Of a stretch of DNA of 20,830 nucleotides, positions 4,804 to 13,532 are shown in pieces. The stretch spans positions 1 to 20,830 of the forward strand of contig WFUI01000113.1 of assembly GCA_015485035.1 (NCBI GenBank). The letters run 5' to 3'. Position 1 is the first letter of the stretch; every line of letters begins with the position of its first letter. A program made the translations under genes and the position numbers. Below the pieces are notes generated by a model. The model was not told the origin of the DNA. It searched no databases and saw only the letters and a program-made list of their open reading frames with translations. Source of the DNA: Mariprofundus sp. Lineage in GTDB: Bacteria > Pseudomonadota > Zetaproteobacteria > Mariprofundales > Mariprofundaceae.

Positions 4804-7062
4804 ATGGGTATCTTGAGCGAAGAGCTGGAAGAAACGCTGAACGATACATTTCGTAACGCGCATTTTCGCCGCAATGAATTTGTAACGGTCGAGCATTTAT
4901 TGCTGGGGCTGCTCGATAACCCCAATGCGTTTGGTGTATTGGTCGGATGTCATGCCAATATTGAAACGCTGCGCAATGACCTGGCCACATTTATCGACGA
5001 ACATGTCTCCATCCTCCCGGATGATGCGGGTGAAACAACGGCCAGCGTCGGCTTGCAACGCGTTATTCAACGCGCTGTCATGCATGTTCAGGCTTCAGGC
5101 AAGCGCGAAGTCACCGGTGCGCATGTGCTGGTGGCTATTTTCTCCGAAAAGGATTCACACGCTGTGCACTTTCTCAATCGCATGGGAGTCACCCGGCTGG
5201 ATGTAGTCAGCTTTATGGCGCATGGAGCGCTTAGCAATGAAGGTGATCATTCTGATTCTGCGACTGAAACACCTGCACTGGAAACAGATAAGCCAGAACA
5301 AGAGACCACGCCGCTGCATCGTTTTTGTATTAACTTGAGCCAACGAGCCCGAGAAGGGAAAATCGACCCTCTGATCGGTCGCAGCGAGGAACTCGGACGT
5401 TGCACCCAGATTCTCTGTCGACGGCGCAAAAACAACCCGCTGCTGGTCGGTGAGGCCGGCGTTGGAAAAACAGCGATTGCCGAAGGCCTGGCGCTGAGAA
5501 TCGAGGAAAATAAAGCACCTGACGTCATTAAACATGCCACAATTTATGCTCTGGATATGGGGGCGTTGCTAGCCGGCACCAAATACCGTGGTGATTTTGA
5601 AGAGCGCCTGAAAGCCGTGCTGCATGCACTCGAGCAGGAGCAACAGGCCGTTCTTTTCATTGATGAAATTCATACCATTATTGGTGCCGGTGCTACCAGC
5701 GGCGGAACCATGGATGCTTCCAATCTGCTCAAACCGGCTCTGGCCAATGGTGAACTTCGCTGCATTGGTGCAACCACGTATCAGGAGTTTCGTAACCTGT
5801 TTGAAAAAGACCGGGCGTTGTCGCGCCGATTCCAGAAAGTCGATGTGCCGGAGCCCAGCGTAGAAGAAACAATCGACATACTTAAAGGTCTGAAGTCAAA
5901 GCTACAGGAACACCATAGCGTACGTTTCAGTCAGGCCGCCATTGAACAGGCTGCCAAACTGGCCAAGCGGCATCTTGGTGACAGGAACCTGCCTGATTCA
6001 GCCATTGATGTACTGGATGAGGTTGGCGCGTCTATGCGTGTGAAACCGAAAGAAAAACAGCGTAACCAGATCAATGTTCACGATATTGAAACCATGGTGG
6101 CTTCGATGGCACGTATTCCGCACCAACAGGTCAATGCATCTGATAAAAAACGTCTGGTGAATCTGGATCGGGATCTGAAACTGTCCGTATTCGGACAGGA
6201 CAAAGCCATCGATCAGCTGGCATCAAGCATTAAACTTGCACGTGCAGGGCTTTCGCACCCTGAAAAACCGATTGGCTCATTCCTTTTTACCGGCCCGACC
6301 GGTGTCGGAAAAACGGAAGTTGCCCGACAGCTGGCTCGAATTATGGGTGTGGAACTGATCCGCTTTGATATGTCCGAATATATGGAGGCTCATACTGTTT
6401 CCCGCCTGATCGGTGCACCTCCGGGTTATGTGGGCTTTGATCAGGGGGGCTTACTGACCGAAGCCGTCACTAAAAACCCGCATGCCGTTTTGCTGCTGGA
6501 TGAAGTCGAAAAAGCACATCCCGACCTGTTCAATCTGCTGCTGCAGATTATGGATCACGGCACACTGACTGATAACAATGGCAGAAAAGCTGATTTCCGC
6601 CATATCGTACTGATCATGACCAGCAATGCCGGTGCCTTTGAAATGCAGCAAAACACAGTCGGCTTTAATCCGCAGCCGCGACAGGGTGAAGATGAAGCAG
6701 CGGTAAAACGTATTTTCACACCGGAGTTCCGAAATCGGCTCGATGCCAGCATCGGTTTTGCGCCGTTATCTGAACAAACTATTCTGCATGTTGTTGACAA
6801 GATGCTTGTAGAACTGGAAACACAACTGGAAGATAAAAAGGTGGAACTGGATGTTACCACATCCGCAAAAACATGGCTGGCAACACACGGCTATGATCCA
6901 TTGATGGGGGCTCGACCGATGGCGCGTCTGATTCAGGAACACATCAAAAAGCCTCTGGCCGATGCTATTCTGTTCGGTAAATTACAGAAAGGTGGTATCG
7001 CTATCGTGGATTGCAAGGGCAATAAACTGATATTGCTGCGGCCTGAAACTGAAACCACATGA
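4804..7062 (+). CDS. clpA: ClpA, ATPase subunit of ClpAP protease
   Basis: A 752-residue Hsp100 unfoldase of normal ClpA length. The N-domain (about 1-145) has the Clp_N fold that docks ClpS. The first AAA+ module has a Walker A at about 216 (GEAGVGKTAIAEG) and a Walker B ending LFIDEIHT near 285. The second has GPTGVGKTEVA near 497 and LLLDEVEKAHPD near 561. A long coiled middle domain as in ClpB is absent, which supports ClpA. The ClpP-docking loop is present as TVGF near 617, where other ClpA proteins have IGL or IGF. A GAGG ribosome site precedes the ATG. The stop overlaps the start of trmO (ATGA). Confidence 0.96.
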   Translation: MGILSEELEETLNDTFRNAHFRRNEFVTVEHLLLGLLDNPNAFGVLVGCHANIETLRNDLATFIDEHVSILPDDAGETTASVGLQRVIQRAVMHVQASGKREVTGAHVLVAIFSEKDSHAVHFLNRMGVTRLDVVSFMAHGALSNEGDHSDSATETPALETDKPEQETTPLHRFCINLSQRAREGKIDPLIGRSEELGRCTQILCRRRKNNPLLVGEAGVGKTAIAEGLALRIEENKAPDVIKHATIYALDMGALLAGTKYRGDFEERLKAVLHALEQEQQAVLFIDEIHTIIGAGATSGGTMDASNLLKPALANGELRCIGATTYQEFRNLFEKDRALSRRFQKVDVPEPSVEETIDILKGLKSKLQEHHSVRFSQAAIEQAAKLAKRHLGDRNLPDSAIDVLDEVGASMRVKPKEKQRNQINVHDIETMVASMARIPHQQVNASDKKRLVNLDRDLKLSVFGQDKAIDQLASSIKLARAGLSHPEKPIGSFLFTGPTGVGKTEVARQLARIMGVELIRFDMSEYMEAHTVSRLIGAPPGYVGFDQGGLLTEAVTKNPHAVLLLDEVEKAHPDLFNLLLQIMDHGTLTDNNGRKADFRHIVLIMTSNAGAFEMQQNTVGFNPQPRQGEDEAAVKRIFTPEFRNRLDASIGFAPLSEQTILHVVDKMLVELETQLEDKKVELDVTTSAKTWLATHGYDPLMGARPMARLIQEHIKKPLADAILFGKLQKGGIAIVDCKGNKLILLRPETETT

Positions 7063-7640
7063 GCCCACCGGAACAACAGAAAAACAAAAGACGAAAACCG
7101 CCAAAATCGTATACTGATGATATCAGTCACAGCGACAGCGCCTCCCTGCATATCAATATGCAGGCCATCGGCGTTGTACACAGTAATTATCGGGAGCGTT
7201 TTGCAACACCCCGTCAACCGGTTCTGGGAGAGCCTCAAACTGCACAGATCAGACTCAATGGCGGCATGAATTTTGATCAGGCACTGCAGGACCTGGACGG
7301 TTTCTCACATATCTGGGTGATTTACTGGATGCATCTTAACCGGGGCTGGAATCCGACAGTGATCCCACCCCGCGGCCCGAAAATCCGACGTGGCACGCTC
7401 GCAACCCGCGCCCCTCACCGACCCAACAGTATCGGATTGTCTGCTGTATGCCTGAAAAGTATAGAAGGCAGAACTCTGCATATCGAAGGGCATGATATGC
7501 TGGATGGCACGCCAGTGCTTGATATCAAGCCCTATCTCCCCTACGCCGATGCTATTGCTGAAGCCACAAGTGGCTGGCTGGCCGAAACAGAACTGCCGGA
7601 TTCGGTTTCTCTATCGCGCATGGATATTCCCACCCCGTGA
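7059..7640 (+). CDS. trmO: TrmO, tRNA m6t6A37 methyltransferase
   Basis: A 193-residue protein of the TsaA/TrmO family. TrmO uses S-adenosylmethionine to methylate the N6 of threonylcarbamoyl-adenosine at position 37 of certain tRNAs. The start of the domain is MQAIGVVHSNYRERFATPRQ at about residue 31, after a basic, disordered N-terminal 30 residues. Diagnostic segments are FSHIWVIYWMH, then TRAPHRPNSIGLS (the family signature), and GTPVLDIKPYLPYADA. It lacks the extra C-terminal domain seen in the E. coli protein. It starts on the ATGA overlap with clpA, so it is translated as part of the clpA message. Confidence 0.9.
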   Translation: MSPPEQQKNKRRKPPKSYTDDISHSDSASLHINMQAIGVVHSNYRERFATPRQPVLGEPQTAQIRLNGGMNFDQALQDLDGFSHIWVIYWMHLNRGWNPTVIPPRGPKIRRGTLATRAPHRPNSIGLSAVCLKSIEGRTLHIEGHDMLDGTPVLDIKPYLPYADAIAEATSGWLAETELPDSVSLSRMDIPTP

Positions 7641-7777
7641 TATATCTTTATCGTGGCGTGAAAAACCCATGCAGGCAGGTTGTTTATTTTGTTCATCCGG
7701 ATAAATGCTTGGACCTGCATCTAACCCGCATTATTCATGAATCGCCGTGATGATCAGACAACCAGGAGCTGAACTCT

Positions 7778-8824
7778 ATGACAGATAAAACAACGGATAA
7801 AATTGCTGAAGATGATTTTAGTCTGAATCATTTTGAACAAGCTGATTCAACGGAATCTGCAAACAGAACATTAATTGAAGAAGATGAATCAACCGATTCA
7901 GACGACCTGTTCACTGCCAGGCAACTGGATGAACCATCTGCCGAAGAAGTGGAACATTCATTTGATTCCACATGGGATACAGACCTGTTCACAGAAACAG
8001 AGCACGAAAAAAAGGAACCGATTATTCCGGAAAACCCTGTATTTCCAACTGAATTCGATCCATCAGAAAACAATGAAGAGCCTGCCCCGTTCCGTGCTCA
8101 AGAGCAACCGACAGCAGGCAAGGAGTCGGAAAAACAAACCGGAAAGTCTCAAGCATCCCCACTCAAGGACAGTACTTCCACACCATCATCCGACACGCCA
8201 AAGCCGGGGATAAAACCCATCACAATGTTTGCAATTGCTGCCATGCTGATCGCAGCTGTTGCGGTCTGGTTCAATCCCGGGGGCGGGAACAATCATGATA
8301 ATGACGCCATCCCGCAGCAGGAGGCACAAACTCAGGAGGCACAAACCATATTGAACCCGGATATTCAAATGCAGCGTATGGAACGGCGGATTTCATCACT
8401 GGAGCAACAAATGAGCCAGGGGAATGTCGCGTTGAAAGAGCGGGTAGACCATCTGGAACAACAGCTTTCCTCACTAAGCAGTTTGGTTGCAAAACAGACC
8501 GAGGCCCGTCGCTCCGGAAAGCATGTTATTAAAAGCAAACCCTCCGAACCCAAAAAACCCTCGATTACACCTGTTTCTGTTAAACCTCATACCGGTTGGG
8601 TCGTCAATTTGATGTCACTGGATTCGCTCCCTGCAGCAAAAAAAGCGCTGGCAGATTTCAAAGCAAAAGGAATTGCTGCCGACATCGGGCGCTATTCTGC
8701 AAAAGGAAAAACACGCTACAGAATACGTGTTGCCGGCTTTGCCAGCAAACAGGAGGCTGAGACTCAAAAAGAATATTTGGCCAGAAAATATCATATCAAA
8801 GCAGCCTGGGTTAACAAACCCTGA
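7778..8824 (+). CDS. SPOR-domain membrane protein
   Basis: A 348-residue protein. Residues 1-145 are strongly acidic and serine/threonine-rich, with no predicted fold. One membrane helix follows (about 147-164, MFAIAAMLIAAVAVWF), then a coiled coil (about 195-240, MERRISSLEQQMS and VDHLEQQLSSLSS), a basic proline linker, and a C-terminal SPOR domain (about 270-348, beginning GWVVNLMSL with RYRIRVAGFASKQEA in the middle). SPOR domains bind stripped septal peptidoglycan, so the C-terminus should lie in the periplasm at division sites and the acidic tail in the cytoplasm. An AGGAG site precedes the ATG. It is not recognisably FtsN, DedD or DamX, though DamX is the closest in layout. Confidence 0.85.
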   Translation: MTDKTTDKIAEDDFSLNHFEQADSTESANRTLIEEDESTDSDDLFTARQLDEPSAEEVEHSFDSTWDTDLFTETEHEKKEPIIPENPVFPTEFDPSENNEEPAPFRAQEQPTAGKESEKQTGKSQASPLKDSTSTPSSDTPKPGIKPITMFAIAAMLIAAVAVWFNPGGGNNHDNDAIPQQEAQTQEAQTILNPDIQMQRMERRISSLEQQMSQGNVALKERVDHLEQQLSSLSSLVAKQTEARRSGKHVIKSKPSEPKKPSITPVSVKPHTGWVVNLMSLDSLPAAKKALADFKAKGIAADIGRYSAKGKTRYRIRVAGFASKQEAETQKEYLARKYHIKAAWVNKP

Positions 8825-8846
8825 CCGTATAGGCCTGTAACGAAAA

Positions 8847-8875
8847 CGTGGGCCACATTGGGCCCACGCTTAGCT
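8847..8875. terminator. Bidirectional terminator
   Basis: CGTGGGCC (8847-8854) pairs with GGCCCACG (8861-8868) around a six-base loop. On the minus strand the stem is followed by TTTTCGTT, a good T tract for the small Rho_N-like gene. On the plus strand it is followed by CTTAGCTTT, weaker, closing the SPOR gene. Confidence 0.8.
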
Positions 8876-8892
8876 TTACAAATATGCCGTAT

Positions 8893-9087
8893 TTAAGCCT
8901 GGCATTCAGCCCGGTACAGGCATGGGCTGACAGCGCAATTTGAAATGCGGGCAAAGCAGTCTGTGTTACCTTCTGCAATCTGGATAGCGTGGATCAGTTC
9001 CGGTTTACGCAGCTTTGCCGCACCTTTCAGATTCAGCTCAGCAGCTTTTGCAGTCAGCTCTTTTTTGGTTATTTTCTTTGTGCTCAT
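8893..9087 (-). CDS. Small Rho_N-like protein with four-cysteine tail
   Basis: A 64-residue protein started at the ATG at 9087. An AAGGAT ribosome site lies eight bases upstream, and the frame open to 9141 has no such support. Residues 6-36 (ITKKELTAKAAELNLKG then LRKPELIHAIQ) have the helix-turn-helix spacing of the Rho N-terminal/SAP-like fold, which binds nucleic acid. The tail holds Cys44, Cys51, Cys56 and Cys62 (spacing CX6CX4CX5C), a likely zinc or iron-sulfur site or disulfide pair. Small proteins of this layout occur in many proteobacteria, with no role known to me. It stands alone, convergent with the SPOR gene. Confidence 0.75.
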   Translation of the reverse strand: MSTKKITKKELTAKAAELNLKGAAKLRKPELIHAIQIAEGNTDCFARISNCAVSPCLYRAECQA

Positions 9088-9180
9088 GTTGGTTTTATCC
9101 TTATGTATGAAAAATTTGGGCGAACAGTATCCATAAATCAAGCGGGTGCAAGTGAATAAATAAAACCCGGGCAGGTGAAC

Positions 9181-9972
9181 TCAGTATGGCAGATTCTTTA
9201 CCATAACTTTATCACCCCACAGCCGGGACATCACAGGTGCAACTTTTTCTGTATTACCGCTGCTCCAGAATTCGATTGAAGCTGTCTTATTTTCTGATAA
9301 CAACTGCCGGTTCTGAAGCTGTCGTTCCAGCTCACAGGCAATCGCAGCACCTGTGTCAATAATAAGGATATCATCACCGGCAATCTCTCTGATCAATGCA
9401 CTAACAAACGGATAGTGCGTACAACCAAGCACCAGTGTATCCATACCTTGTCGGATCAGCGGCTGCAGAAATAATGAAAGCATGTCACGGGTTGCAGACC
9501 CTGTCAGCTCGCCTGATTCGATCTGCTCAACCAGTCCCGGGCAAGGTTGGACTATCAGCCTTGCATGTTGTGAAAAGCGTGCTGCCAGACGATTGAATTT
9601 ATCGCTGGTCGACGTCGCGCTGGTTGTCAATACTCCGATTACTTTACTTCTACTGTGAAACACAGCCGGTTTCACCGCCGGTTCCATGCCGATAACCGGA
9701 AAGGCATACGATGCTCTGATATGGTGTACTGCAGCAGCAGTAGCAGTATTACAGGCTATAACGATTGCCTTGCATTGATGACGGAAAAGGAAGTCTGAAA
9801 TTTTCACGCAACGTTGCTGAATAACAGCCTCTGGTTTGCACCCGTAGGGCATATAAGCTGAATCTGCTACATACAGCAACGCTTCACCCGGCAAACGCTG
9901 ATGGATATGTGCAAGAACCGACAGCCCCCCCACCCCTGAATCGAATATGCCTATAGGCTGTTCATCTGCCAT
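9181..9972 (-). CDS. murI: Glutamate racemase
   Basis: A 263-residue enzyme that converts L- to D-glutamate for peptidoglycan in the cytoplasm. The start is the ATG at 9972, preceded by AAAGGAGAAG. The frame is open to 10059 but the extra residues do not belong to the family. The N-terminal signature GIFDSGVGGLSV is at about residues 8-19. The two catalytic cysteines lie in AIVIACNTATA (near residue 73) and LVLGCTHYPF (near 183), and MGMEPAVKPA-type residues follow the first. No other wall genes lie nearby. The gene ends about 90 bases before the start of the small Rho_N-like gene on the same strand. Confidence 0.95.
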   Translation of the reverse strand: MADEQPIGIFDSGVGGLSVLAHIHQRLPGEALLYVADSAYMPYGCKPEAVIQQRCVKISDFLFRHQCKAIVIACNTATAAAVHHIRASYAFPVIGMEPAVKPAVFHSRSKVIGVLTTSATSTSDKFNRLAARFSQHARLIVQPCPGLVEQIESGELTGSATRDMLSLFLQPLIRQGMDTLVLGCTHYPFVSALIREIAGDDILIIDTGAAIACELERQLQNRQLLSENKTASIEFWSSGNTEKVAPVMSRLWGDKVMVKNLPY

Positions 9973-10109
9973 CTCTTCTCCTTTGACTCCGCACATACTA
10001 AAGCACCCCTGATATCTGCATCCAGTCCTGTCTTCGCGAGAAGCTGATAATTGCATCAAATCAGGGTAAAAAAATGAACCATGTAATTTCCCCTGTTCTC
10101 GCGACTGGT

Positions 10110-10139
10110 TTGACCACTTCTCCAGAGCCTGTGCATAAC
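10110..10139 (+). promoter_or_regulatory. Possible promoter of the sigma-factor operon
   Basis: TTGACC (10110-10115) and CATAAC (10134-10139) are 18 bases apart in the 268-base gap between murI and the sigma gene. The -35 is good and the -10 matches four of six positions. No second element was found that would suggest self-regulation. Confidence 0.3.
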
Positions 10140-10240
10140 TACTGAATGAATCAGCGTTTTCTTAAAGCCTGCCGTTCATCCGCCAACCCCCTTGCTACAC
10201 AATCAGATCCCGTATTTGCCCGCATATAAAGAATGGTGAG

Positions 10241-10858
10241 ATGAACGACAGCTTGAACCCGGACGAGCTTCCGGCAGAGTCGGTTCTCATGAACAACCCT
10301 GACAATCCTCACGCATGGCTCAAAGAACATGGCGATTATCTTTATCGCTATGCCATGTCGCGCCTGCACAATGAAGAGCTGGCACAGGACATGTTACAGG
10401 AAACCCTGCTGGCTGGCTGGAAGGGTTATGATAAATTCGCCGGTCAATCTTCTATACGCACCTGGCTCGTGGGCATACTGAAGCATAAAATCATTGACTA
10501 TATTCGTCGTGAAATTCGCGGCCGAAATCTGAAAGATGCTGTTGAGTCCGATCCCACCTCGGCCTTCTTCAATGCCAATGGCAGCTGGAGCGAAGCGCCC
10601 AATGCGTGGAAGGAAAACCCTGAAGACCTCTGCAAAAACGAACAGTTTCACAAAACTCTGGAGTTATGTATCAGCCGGTTACCGGAAAAACAGCAACTTG
10701 TGTTTCGCATGCGGGATATTGTCGGAGAGGATACACCAACAGTTTGTAAGTGTTGTGATATTACTTCGACCCATTTGCACGTACTGCTGCACAGAGCCCG
10801 ACTGACTCTCCGGAAATGCCTGAACATGCACTGGTTTGAAAAAGGAACAGATTCATGA
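10241..10858 (+). CDS. ECF-type RNA polymerase sigma factor
   Basis: A 205-residue sigma-70 family protein with only regions 2 and 4. Region 2 spans about 25-95 (DYLYRYAMSRLHNEELAQD, then LQETLLAGW and the DNA-melting part SIRTWLVGILKHKIIDYIRR). A linker rich in Trp and Asn follows, and region 4 covers about 140-195 (LPEKQQLVFRMRDIVGED and the recognition helix near THLHVLLHRAR). The linker containing NPED and the ending RKCLNMHWFEKG fit a family of ECF-like factors that travel with a short zinc-containing anti-sigma, which is present here with an ATGA overlap. The regulon is unknown. The ATG at 10241 has no strong ribosome site; an in-frame ATG 48 bases later is an alternative. Confidence 0.88.
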   Translation: MNDSLNPDELPAESVLMNNPDNPHAWLKEHGDYLYRYAMSRLHNEELAQDMLQETLLAGWKGYDKFAGQSSIRTWLVGILKHKIIDYIRREIRGRNLKDAVESDPTSAFFNANGSWSEAPNAWKENPEDLCKNEQFHKTLELCISRLPEKQQLVFRMRDIVGEDTPTVCKCCDITSTHLHVLLHRARLTLRKCLNMHWFEKGTDS

Positions 10859-11106
10859 AACACGCCTGCCATTATGCCAGCCGTCTGGCATCGGATAGTC
10901 TGGATCGCCCGCTGACCCTTTGGGAGCGCATAAGACTCAAACTACACTTGTCGATATGCAATAACTGTAAAAATTGCGACAATAATCTGAAATTAATGCG
11001 GCAAATTAACGAGCTGATGCGAATCAATGACTACGGCCATATTCGCCTGTCCGAGCAACAGCTAAAGCATTTACATCAGGCGCTGGACTCGGATACAAAA
11101 GCATAG
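10855..11106 (+). CDS. Small soluble zinc-finger anti-sigma factor
   Basis: An 83-residue protein coupled to the sigma gene by an ATGA overlap, with an AAAGGA site before it. The N-terminal half reads ASRLASDSLDRPLTLWERIR, then LKLHLSICNNCKNC. His31, Cys35 and Cys38 form the HX3CX2C pattern of zinc-containing anti-sigma (ZAS) domains, with Cys41 and the early Cys5/His6 as further ligand candidates. There is no membrane helix, so signal sensing must be cytoplasmic, perhaps by thiol oxidation or metal loss as in redox-responsive ZAS proteins. Pairing with the upstream sigma is inferred from the operon and the fold. Confidence 0.8.
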   Translation: MKHACHYASRLASDSLDRPLTLWERIRLKLHLSICNNCKNCDNNLKLMRQINELMRINDYGHIRLSEQQLKHLHQALDSDTKA

Positions 11107-11231
11107 ATAACACGGAGAGCCTGACCTGGAGCAGTATCACCTCAATCAGGCGCATGTGTGCAAATTGCCCTTATGCATTCTGCAGTAAATCAATCTCTCT
11201 TCAGGGAAACGCAGAATAAACCAGTGCTTCC

Positions 11232-12308
11232 TTAGCTAACCCTTGCCGGCAATGCTACACTCCAGATATGAAATCCACCGGTTCTGCTTTTTACCTGATG
11301 TTTGTTCCTCTCTTCCTTGCTTACCTTGCGATCCGAATGAAAATACACTCTTCCATTATTAGAAATACTCGGACCACCATCTTTTGCAGGATTCTGTGTC
11401 AACCGGGTCAAACCCCGACCATCATGAGCAATAAGCCATATATCCCAGTTTATCTTGCCGGACTTGTGTGCCCCTTCCCGAAAGCCATTGTTTCTGTTTG
11501 ATGTAAAGGCAATCCACTTGCCATCCGGACTCCAGGTTGGCTGGACATCAATATTTCTACCTTCCGTTAACTGAATCAAACCGGAGCCATCAACATTCAT
11601 CATAAACAAATGCCAGCTGCGTCCAGCCTGCATGGAAAAAACCAGCCGCTTGCCATTCGGTGACAAAGACGGGTTCATACCTGCTGCAAGTTCAAGTTCA
11701 ACACCATGCTTGTTGATGTAAACCATATAGGGTTGTTTTCCCCGCATTTCCCAGTTATCAAATCCCGGGGTGGAGATTTTATGTCTTGATGTCCCTATTC
11801 GTTTCGAGGTCGCACGCAGACGGACAGCAATAACACCTCCGTCATCAAGCACCACAGGACTTATCAGTTCACCATCCAGACGCTGATATCGTCGAATAAT
11901 GCCTCCGGCCACCGGCTTTTCCCATACACCCAGACTGTCGGCCCGGTATGACAAAAAAGTTACGTTATCATTACCATGCCAGGCAATCGAACCAAGGGCC
12001 AGGGGATCATGCTCACTGACGATATTAACCGGATCTCCATTTTCAATCAGGCGACGCGTAATCACCGGCTTGCGACTTTTACCCGAAATGACCAGCAGAT
12101 ATTTACCATCCGGAGAAACACGCGGATACATCTCGCTTTCACCAGGTTCAAGGGTGAGCAATTCAGCCATGTCGGATTCACCGGCATCAGAATGCTGGCT
12201 CTCGTGAGATGGCAGCGCTGTATCATGCAGCCAGTCCATTAAATCCTGAGCCTGTAATGATGGTGCCAATGCCAGCATTGCAGCTGTCAGCCATAAAATC
12301 CTGTACAT
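11232..12308 (-). CDS. Periplasmic PD40/TolB-like beta-propeller protein A
   Basis: A 358-residue protein with a cleavable signal peptide (MYRILWLTAAMLALAPSLQA, about 20 residues), so it is exported. At least four PD40 repeats are visible: YPRVSPDGKYLLVISG, NPSLSPNGKRLVFSM, QPTWSPDGKWIAFTSN and a degenerate GPSISNNGRVYFHSD. Linking strands such as LFMMNVDGSGLIQLT and IWLIAHDGRGLTRLT are typical of the TolB propeller. The N-terminal TolB domain and the neighbours tolQRA and pal are absent, so it is not TolB itself. It is second in a two-gene unit, 31 bases after its homologue. Role unknown; propellers of this type bind proteins or sugars. Confidence 0.8.
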   Translation of the reverse strand: MYRILWLTAAMLALAPSLQAQDLMDWLHDTALPSHESQHSDAGESDMAELLTLEPGESEMYPRVSPDGKYLLVISGKSRKPVITRRLIENGDPVNIVSEHDPLALGSIAWHGNDNVTFLSYRADSLGVWEKPVAGGIIRRYQRLDGELISPVVLDDGGVIAVRLRATSKRIGTSRHKISTPGFDNWEMRGKQPYMVYINKHGVELELAAGMNPSLSPNGKRLVFSMQAGRSWHLFMMNVDGSGLIQLTEGRNIDVQPTWSPDGKWIAFTSNRNNGFREGAHKSGKINWDIWLIAHDGRGLTRLTQNPAKDGGPSISNNGRVYFHSDRKVSKEERNKHQVKSRTGGFHIWSVALPARVS

Positions 12309-12339
12309 TATACCTGCCCGCTCATTCTTTTCTCTTGAA

Positions 12340-13431
12340 TCAATTTAACTTGAGCTGCCAGATATTCCAGCCGGAAATTGTTCCTGTTTGCGGCTTGGAG
12401 GGGTTACGGTCAGAATGGAACACAACGGTATTGTCATCCAGCCATGCGGGACCACCATCCACTGCGCTGCGAGCATTGGTCAACCGTGTAATCGTAAAAT
12501 GCTTCATATCCATCATATAAATAGATGTTCGCGTCACTGTGCCGTCATAATCACGGTTGGAGACAAACAAGAGTTTGCTGCCGTCAGGACTGAATTGCGG
12601 TTCAAAATCACCGAATTTGGAATCAGTCAATTGTACCAGCTCCCTGCCATCAACGGTCTGCATCCACAAATCGTAATTACCGTTGGTTTCACGCACAAAA
12701 ACCACTTTGCGGCCATCCGGCGAAAGTGTACCGTCAAAGGCATTCGGAATCATGTTCAATTGCACAGTCTGACGGTTGTACACATACAACACCGGTGGAT
12801 TAAACTTGTTTTTATTACCTGTTTTTGTGGCCGCATATCCCTGTTTGTGCATAAAGTTATTCGAATCATAAGTGCGCCATAATTGCCCAAGCAGCTCGAC
12901 ATACGGATGTTTGTCAAATTCGTTCAACAATTCATTCTGACGTAATTTCTGCAATGTAGTGTCATAACACCAGACATTACCATCCGGCGTGGCATTAAGA
13001 TGGTAGGGTGGAACATTACCGCGAAATCCGCCCATCTGGCCGATGGCGGCATAGCTCTCGCCATTACCCAGCCACATCCATGCACTCAGCGGCCCAGTCC
13101 TGTTGCTGACAAATCCGACCGAGCCATCCTTGACAGCCACACCGAAACGAATGGCCTCTCGAACAATCATCGGATTAACCAGACGGGATGTTGTATTGGG
13201 GGAGTTTTTTGATACACGTTCTACACGAAACATGCCGTCACGATAGGTATCGAACACCATAAAGTCGCCGGCGACTGATGGATAAACACTATCTACCCCT
13301 TTTTTTACAACCAATGGTGAAAGCGGATACAACGGCTCCTTGGCAGAGTGATTATTATAACTTGCCGCCCATGCTGGCGGCACCACGAATAACAGGGCGG
13401 ATAAACCCATCCATAACAACTTTGCTTTCAT
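12340..13431 (-). CDS. Periplasmic PD40/TolB-like beta-propeller protein B
   Basis: A 363-residue homologue of the downstream protein, started at the ATG at 13431 because a GAGGAG site precedes it. The signal peptide MKAKLLWMGLSALLFVVPPA ends near AWA-A. Propeller repeats include YPSVAGDFMVFDTYRDG, FDGTLSPDGRKVVFV, FEPQFSPDGSKLLFVSNRD and GGPAWLDDNTVVFHSDR. The end, NIWQLKLN, parallels the partner's HIWSVALPA. Both proteins share the 'DGGP…VVFHSDR' closing repeat, so they arose by duplication and may act as a pair. A CRP-type palindrome lies about 100 bases upstream. No pathway can be assigned. Confidence 0.8.
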   Translation of the reverse strand: MKAKLLWMGLSALLFVVPPAWAASYNNHSAKEPLYPLSPLVVKKGVDSVYPSVAGDFMVFDTYRDGMFRVERVSKNSPNTTSRLVNPMIVREAIRFGVAVKDGSVGFVSNRTGPLSAWMWLGNGESYAAIGQMGGFRGNVPPYHLNATPDGNVWCYDTTLQKLRQNELLNEFDKHPYVELLGQLWRTYDSNNFMHKQGYAATKTGNKNKFNPPVLYVYNRQTVQLNMIPNAFDGTLSPDGRKVVFVRETNGNYDLWMQTVDGRELVQLTDSKFGDFEPQFSPDGSKLLFVSNRDYDGTVTRTSIYMMDMKHFTITRLTNARSAVDGGPAWLDDNTVVFHSDRNPSKPQTGTISGWNIWQLKLN

Positions 13432-13532
13432 CAAATTCTCCTCTGAATCCATCTTTTAGTCGCCATGTTCCGTTCCCTATTATCGGCGACGTTAAAAACG
13501 CGGCAAGTATGCATGTAACGATTCTGCAATCT

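Noticed and set aside
7670..7719. Inverted repeat ATGCAGG/CCTGCAT between trmO and the SPOR gene as a riboswitch or terminator
   Set aside because: The loop is about 36 bases, there is no T run, and no conserved riboswitch core is visible.
9973..10059. Longer N-terminus for glutamate racemase
   Set aside because: The family signature starts eight residues after the ATG at 9972, which follows AAAGGAG; upstream residues are unrelated.
11107..11231. Terminator between the anti-sigma gene and the convergent propeller gene
   Set aside because: Only a six-pair GCCTGA/TCAGGC arm pair with a long loop and no T tract.
11232..13431. Assignment of the propeller proteins as TolB of the Tol-Pal system
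   Set aside because: They share PD40 repeats only; the TolB N-terminal domain and tol/pal neighbours are missing.
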